A DNA stretch of 64,000 bases from Chondrus crispus. Lineage: Eukaryota > Rhodophyta > Florideophyceae > Gigartinales > Gigartinaceae. The stretch lies in assembly GCF_000350225.1 (NCBI RefSeq), contig NW_005178734.1, positions 1-64,000 on the forward strand. The letters run 5' to 3'. The position numbers were made by a program, and so were the translations under genes. This document shows, piece by piece, positions 59,715 through 64,000 of this stretch. How positions within the stretch are numbered: the stretch's first letter is position 1; every line of letters starts with the position of its first letter. The notes beneath the pieces are model-generated. The model was given only the letters and a program-made list of their open reading frames with translations. It made no database searches and was not told the DNA's origin.

Positions 59715-62165
59715 ATGAACCGTGCGGATTCCGCCGGAGAAGATACCGCCTCCGGGCGAGCAAGTACCCGCAGTGGCAGAGGCGCACAGCGCCCCCGGAT
59801 CGACAATCCGGAAGCCCTGCTACGCCCGCCGTCTACCAGGGGCCAGAAGACCCCTTCCGTTTCGGACACCACCGCCGGGCTACCGGCTGGTGGGGGGAAC
59901 CGCGTACAAGTACTGTACGACGCGTTACTCCCGCGACTACAAACCTGGATGGAGGATTTCCTCGCTGAGGAACTACCTCAGGTCGTCCAGGTTTGCCTCG
60001 ACCGAACGGCACCAAGACTGGTGGCGGAGCATGCGGACACCGCGCTCCGCGCCCTGCTGGACGAGAAGATCGCCCCCCTCGTACGCGACGAGGTGGTGGC
60101 AGCGCTCGCCGCGGAGGAGGACGAATCTCCGACCGCATTGGCTCTAAAGGGAGCTATTAGCTCCGCCGTGGCCATCCGTCTGGCCACGACATTTACCGAA
60201 ACGGGAGGCGCGGTACCGCCGCCGGCGCCGCGCCGTGAAACCGTTCCGGGCTCAAGCTTTAATATCGCTGATCCGATCGGCGCCGTACCCGGGATTGATA
60301 GGATGGACCCTCACCCGGAGGGCAGAGCCATCTATCTCCCAACCGTTCACGGTGCTACAGGGAGGACCACAGAAAATGTCCTCCCCATACTCGCCGGTAC
60401 GGGCGACCCCCGCGGGACAGACAACCGCCTGGGGCTCCCCGAGACAGAGAATCGGGACCCGTACCGGTTGAGTAGAAGACGTGCACCCGGCACGCACAGG
60501 ACCGAAGCGGAATACACCCGGTATTCCGACGCAGAAGACCCCCGTCACAGGACGGATGAAGACGGCGAGGAACGCCGCTGGCGATACCGCGATAACCGCG
60601 AGGCACGCCACGGGCGATACCGCGATGCCGGAGGGGGAGGATACCCCTCCGATGATGACCCATCCGGTTCGGAAGACTCTCGCAGGCGGAGCCACAGGGC
60701 ACGCCGCGATAGAAGCCGAGACCGGCACCGGCACGACCCGTCCGACTCGGAAGACTACCACACCGAGTCGGACGAGGGGCCTCGTCACTCGAGCAGACGC
60801 CGCCGGGCTGCCCCGACGAGCGACGAGCGACGGCCCACGGTAATCAGGCCCCTCAATGACCTGTTTACCAAGGCCGTCAACTACAAGACCTACCGCCTGG
60901 AACGGCGTAGCTCGCGCTACGACTCCACAGTAGCGCGGCACATTAACCGTTACCGGAAAAAACTGGACGTGCAGATGAGGTCCCACACGTTCAGCGGTCA
61001 AGATCCGATTGCGGTATTGGGATTCCTCGCACGCCTCAAGATGGCGTGCGACCACAACGGGATCACCGAGGGAGCCGCCGTGTGGTGCTTCCAATTCTAC
61101 CTCACCGGTCAGGCTCACGCCCTACTCCAGTCCCGTCTCAATGGAAATACCATGGCGGTTGACGTGGAGCGGCGCGAGCTGCTCCGGACATACCCCCAGG
61201 TGGTCAACTTTCTGTTGCGCACCTATGCTACCGACGAGGTAATTTCCGAAGCGGTTGGGGACGTGACCTCCTTCCGTCAGAGTTCAAACATGACAGAGGA
61301 GGTCTACAGTAACCACCTCTGGGACAAGGCCCTCCGATGCGGTACGGTGTTCTCCGACCGGCGGTTGAAGTCCCTATTCGTCGAGGGGTTACTTCCCGCC
61401 ACGTGCGCGCAGGTCCGTAATTACCTCGCCACGCACCCGGATGTGGATTACCAATCCGTGGCTCGATACGCGCAAGCGATCGGGGAAACCAATCGGGCCT
61501 CCCGTCGACAGGGGATGTCCGCCATGGCGCACCGAGAGCCGTCCGGAGCGGCTAGAAGATTTGACCGCACCGCGAGGACGAGGCCCGTGCTGTCGGTTGA
61601 GTCGGCATCCGACATCCCGACGGCCGGGGGATTTGCTGAAGAAGCAATCCTGGCCGTGACGGACCAAACCGCCACGCCGACCTCGATGAGCTCGCCACCG
61701 ACGAGTTACTATCCGTCGCCGGCAGCCTCGACGGCGGGCGCCCCGGTTCCGCCCGCCAACCCTGGCGACGTGCGCACAGGACCGTACGGGAGGCAAGGGC
61801 AGGATCCACGCGTCCGGTTCTCCGGCGGGAGATTTCCCGGACCGCCACCGTGCCGGTTCTGCCTGGACACCACGCACCGACAAGAGGGGTGCCCCGTCGT
61901 TGCCGATGCGGGCCTACGGGCCAAGCTTCTGGAGGCACGAGAGGCCAACTACCAGAAGCTACGCATCCGGCAAGGCCTCCGCCCGGGATCCCCGTTCAAC
62001 CGCCAGGGGCCGTCCGCTTGGCGAAACCAGCGTCAAACGGCCCCCGCGGGCGTCAACGTGGTCGAGGAACCGCACCTCGACCACACCGAGGACCCCGTGG
62101 CGCAAACCGCGGATGAAACCCGCGAGGACTTGCTGCTGACGGGGGAAGCCGGGGAGGACGCGTAG
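59715..62165 (+). CDS. Element C gag
   Basis: 816 codons from the ATG at 59715 (MNRADSAGEDTASGRAS). N-terminal helical region, a very Arg/Asp-rich segment (SRRRSHRARRDRSRDRHRHD), then a gag-like domain (FTKAVNYKTYRLERRSSRY, TFSGQDPIAVLGFLARLKMA) and a CCHC knuckle CRFCLDTTHRQEGC near the C-terminus. The central YKTYRLE and SGQDPI motifs recur in B and D gags. Confidence 0.9.
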   Translation: MNRADSAGEDTASGRASTRSGRGAQRPRIDNPEALLRPPSTRGQKTPSVSDTTAGLPAGGGNRVQVLYDALLPRLQTWMEDFLAEELPQVVQVCLDRTAPRLVAEHADTALRALLDEKIAPLVRDEVVAALAAEEDESPTALALKGAISSAVAIRLATTFTETGGAVPPPAPRRETVPGSSFNIADPIGAVPGIDRMDPHPEGRAIYLPTVHGATGRTTENVLPILAGTGDPRGTDNRLGLPETENRDPYRLSRRRAPGTHRTEAEYTRYSDAEDPRHRTDEDGEERRWRYRDNREARHGRYRDAGGGGYPSDDDPSGSEDSRRRSHRARRDRSRDRHRHDPSDSEDYHTESDEGPRHSSRRRRAAPTSDERRPTVIRPLNDLFTKAVNYKTYRLERRSSRYDSTVARHINRYRKKLDVQMRSHTFSGQDPIAVLGFLARLKMACDHNGITEGAAVWCFQFYLTGQAHALLQSRLNGNTMAVDVERRELLRTYPQVVNFLLRTYATDEVISEAVGDVTSFRQSSNMTEEVYSNHLWDKALRCGTVFSDRRLKSLFVEGLLPATCAQVRNYLATHPDVDYQSVARYAQAIGETNRASRRQGMSAMAHREPSGAARRFDRTARTRPVLSVESASDIPTAGGFAEEAILAVTDQTATPTSMSSPPTSYYPSPAASTAGAPVPPANPGDVRTGPYGRQGQDPRVRFSGGRFPGPPPCRFCLDTTHRQEGCPVVADAGLRAKLLEAREANYQKLRIRQGLRPGSPFNRQGPSAWRNQRQTAPAGVNVVEEPHLDHTEDPVAQTADETREDLLLTGEAGEDA

Positions 62166-62167
62166 AG

Positions 62168-64000
62168 GCGACGACGTCTCTCCCCGTGCCCAGCCTCAGA
62201 AGCTTAGGCACCCCCGATCCGGCTGCGCCAGTGGAAGCGCAGCCGGGTAACCGAACGGAAGTCCAGGCCATCTGCTTCTTCAAGAAGCAGAATTACAAGA
62301 TCTCCGCGACGATTGGTCAGAAGCAGGCGTTGATGGTCGCCATCACACCAGTGCTGGACTCAGGAGCCGGCCCGAACCTCATCCATTTACGGTGTGTCGC
62401 CGAGTCGTGGCGACCATCGATAAAACCGGTTCGGAGCCCAGCGCTCATCGACGCGTCAAACCGCGCGATGAAGGCACTAGGGGAAATCCCCCTGCTCGTC
62501 CGAATCGGTGAGTTTGTGGCGCGCGTCCCGTTCCTGGTAGTCACGAGCCTCGCCGTGGACTGTATCCTCGGTACGACCTTCCTGGATCGCCACGTCAAGG
62601 CGATCCTCCCACCGCAACGGAAGGTCGTGTTCCACGACGCGCCACCCGTGGCGTTAGTCGGAACAACCCCCTCGAGGCACGACCGCAAGATGGCCTCGAG
62701 GAGCACCGCACAACAACTACCGCCGTCGGATAAACCCGAACGGAAGCAGGTGGCGTTCCCCGCCAACACACCGTCACGGAAGATCTGCCTCGTCAGAGGG
62801 GTGACAATTCCCCCGATGACGCAGGCCATGGTGAGGGTCGCCACGCCGGTTGGGGGGCTGTGTTTTTTACAGAACTCCCCAAAAACCGCGCACAGGAATT
62901 TGACCCTCATGGCACAGGGGGTCATGGATGTTGCCCCCGAAAAACCGTTCTCGGTAATGCTCAGCAATTTTGGGCACCGTTCGGTTCACATCCCGAAGCA
63001 TACCGTAGTCGGACTGGCTCTTCCGTCGCCCACTCACATCCTGACCCTTGGCGACTCGGCCGCGGAAGCGGCCGAAGCTAAGGAAGGGGGAGGGATATTT
63101 AATTCCAACCTCTCAACCGCAAAGGAGGGCGCGGAAGAAGCCGCTGACAACCGTACGGACAAGGGCGGGGCTGAACAAGCCACGCCGCCCAAGGCGCACC
63201 CCGGGGCGGCTGGAACGGATGAACCCGAAGACACCGCCGCCCCTGAGGAGGACCCCAATGCCTGGCAGGAGGACGTCCACATCGGTGCCGAGGACGAGGA
63301 GGTACGCTCGGAGATCCTCGAGGTACTGTCCGAATTCAAGGACATGTGGACCGGCCGGCTGGGAAAAATCGGGGCCACGAAGCACCGGATTGAGCTCAAG
63401 CCCGGTGCTCGCCCGATTTACCAGGCGCCTTACCGCGCCGGACCAACCGCACGGGAAAAAGAGAAAACGGAGATCGACCGCATGCTCCGGGCAGGGGTAA
63501 TCGAACCCGCCACGGCCGAATGGGCAAGCCCCGTGGTATTCGTCCCTAAAAAGGATGGTACCATGCGGTTCTGTGTCGACTACAGAAGGCTCAACGCAGT
63601 CACCGTTCGGGATTCCTATCCGTTGCCGAGGATGGACGAGTGCATCGATTCCCTCGGCGACGCTACTGTCTTTACCACGCTGGATTGCAACAGCGGGTAT
63701 TGGCAAGTAGAAATCGCCGAGGAGGATCGCGACAAGACGACGTTCGCGTCGCACTGCGGGTTGTACCGATTCCTCCGCATGCCGTTCGGGTTGAAGAACG
63801 CCCCCGCTACCTTCCAGCGGGCCGTCGACATTATACTGTCGCGAGTAAAATGGGAAACCGCACTGGTGTACCTGGATGATGTTATTATCTACTCCAAGAC
63901 CGTAACGGAACACGTCGCGCACGTCCGCGAGGTTCTACGCCTACTACGGGACGCGGGCGTGTCGCTGAAGCTGTCGAAGTGCGCCTTCTTCGACACCTCG
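62168..64000 (+). CDS. Element C pol, partial (protease and reverse transcriptase)
   Basis: The frame is -1 relative to gag and is open from the gag stop to the window end. It contains protease (VLDSGAGPNLIH, YDF-type flap not resolved), a connecting region with an acidic linker (AGTDEPEDTAAPEEDPNAWQ), and reverse transcriptase motifs EPATAEWASPVVFVPKKDGT, MRFCVDYRRLNAV, MPFGLKNAPATFQRAV and VYLDDVIIYSKT. RNase H and integrase lie beyond the window. Confidence 0.9.

Larger units (their letters stand above)
51650..64000 (+). mobile_element. Ty3/gypsy retrotransposon B, interrupted by element C, 3' end off window
   Basis: The 5' LTR (51650-52348), TGG primer-binding site, gag and pol to the middle of integrase are present. 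From 58996 the sequence is element C; the rest of B lies beyond the window. B inserted into the methyltransferase-SET gene (AGCAT precedes the LTR at 51645-51649). Pol carries about two breaks besides the insertion. Confidence 0.88.
58996..64000 (+). mobile_element. Ty3/gypsy retrotransposon C, 3' part off window
   Basis: 5' LTR, primer-binding site, gag and a pol frame still open at the window end. Inserted into the integrase region of B (58991-58995 GTGTA would be the left target copy). No break is visible in the part present. Confidence 0.88.

Overview
This is a eukaryotic nuclear window. The few host genes suggest a red alga, probably a florideophyte with a repeat-swollen genome of the Chondrus type. 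Long host coding regions are intron-free, two plastid-type proteins carry N-terminal extensions with an early Phe, and most of the DNA is LTR retrotransposons plus PIF/Harbinger-like DNA transposons. The lineage call is inference from gene style, not from a marker gene.

Layout. 1-2994: 3' part of a Ty1/copia element. 2995-5665: a small unidentified fragment, then a decayed SAP-domain plus trihelix-like gene. 7168-10017: an intact host gene fusing a TruA/PUS1 tRNA pseudouridine synthase to a GALK2-like GHMP sugar kinase. 11938-14460: a Harbinger element (H1) with an apparently intact Myb-like gene and transposase. About 14518-24504: a second, decayed Harbinger (H2) holding an LTR pile-up. Its Myb-like gene is split by a solo LTR (family B), which is itself split by a young Ty3/gypsy element (A). 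A third ORF of unknown function, downstream of the H2 transposase, is split by a solo LTR of family C. 24862-26443: two convergent host genes with likely plastid roles, an RsmD-type 16S rRNA methyltransferase and a trigger-factor N-domain protein. 26444-32152: gene-poor DNA with small hairpin or MITE-like elements. 32153-48184: a DDE transposase gene (E) split by a 14.7-kb chromodomain gypsy element (D, minus strand) that carries a long unidentified ORF on the opposite strand. 48462-49440: a broken NPL4 gene. 50203-51649: a broken gene encoding a beta-class DNA methyltransferase fused to a SET domain, cut by gypsy element B (51650 onward). B is in turn cut in its integrase region by gypsy element C (58996 to beyond the window end).

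How it fits together. Intact host functions are limited to tRNA modification/sugar phosphorylation and plastid translation/protein folding. Everything else is mobile DNA or genes in decay. Target-site duplications (GTAC for A, AGTGT for solo C, AAATC for D) and the way reading frames resume across insertions fix the relative order of several events. The most novel-looking items are the DNA methyltransferase-SET fusion, the pseudouridine synthase-sugar kinase fusion, the antisense ORF in D, and the third ORF of H2.
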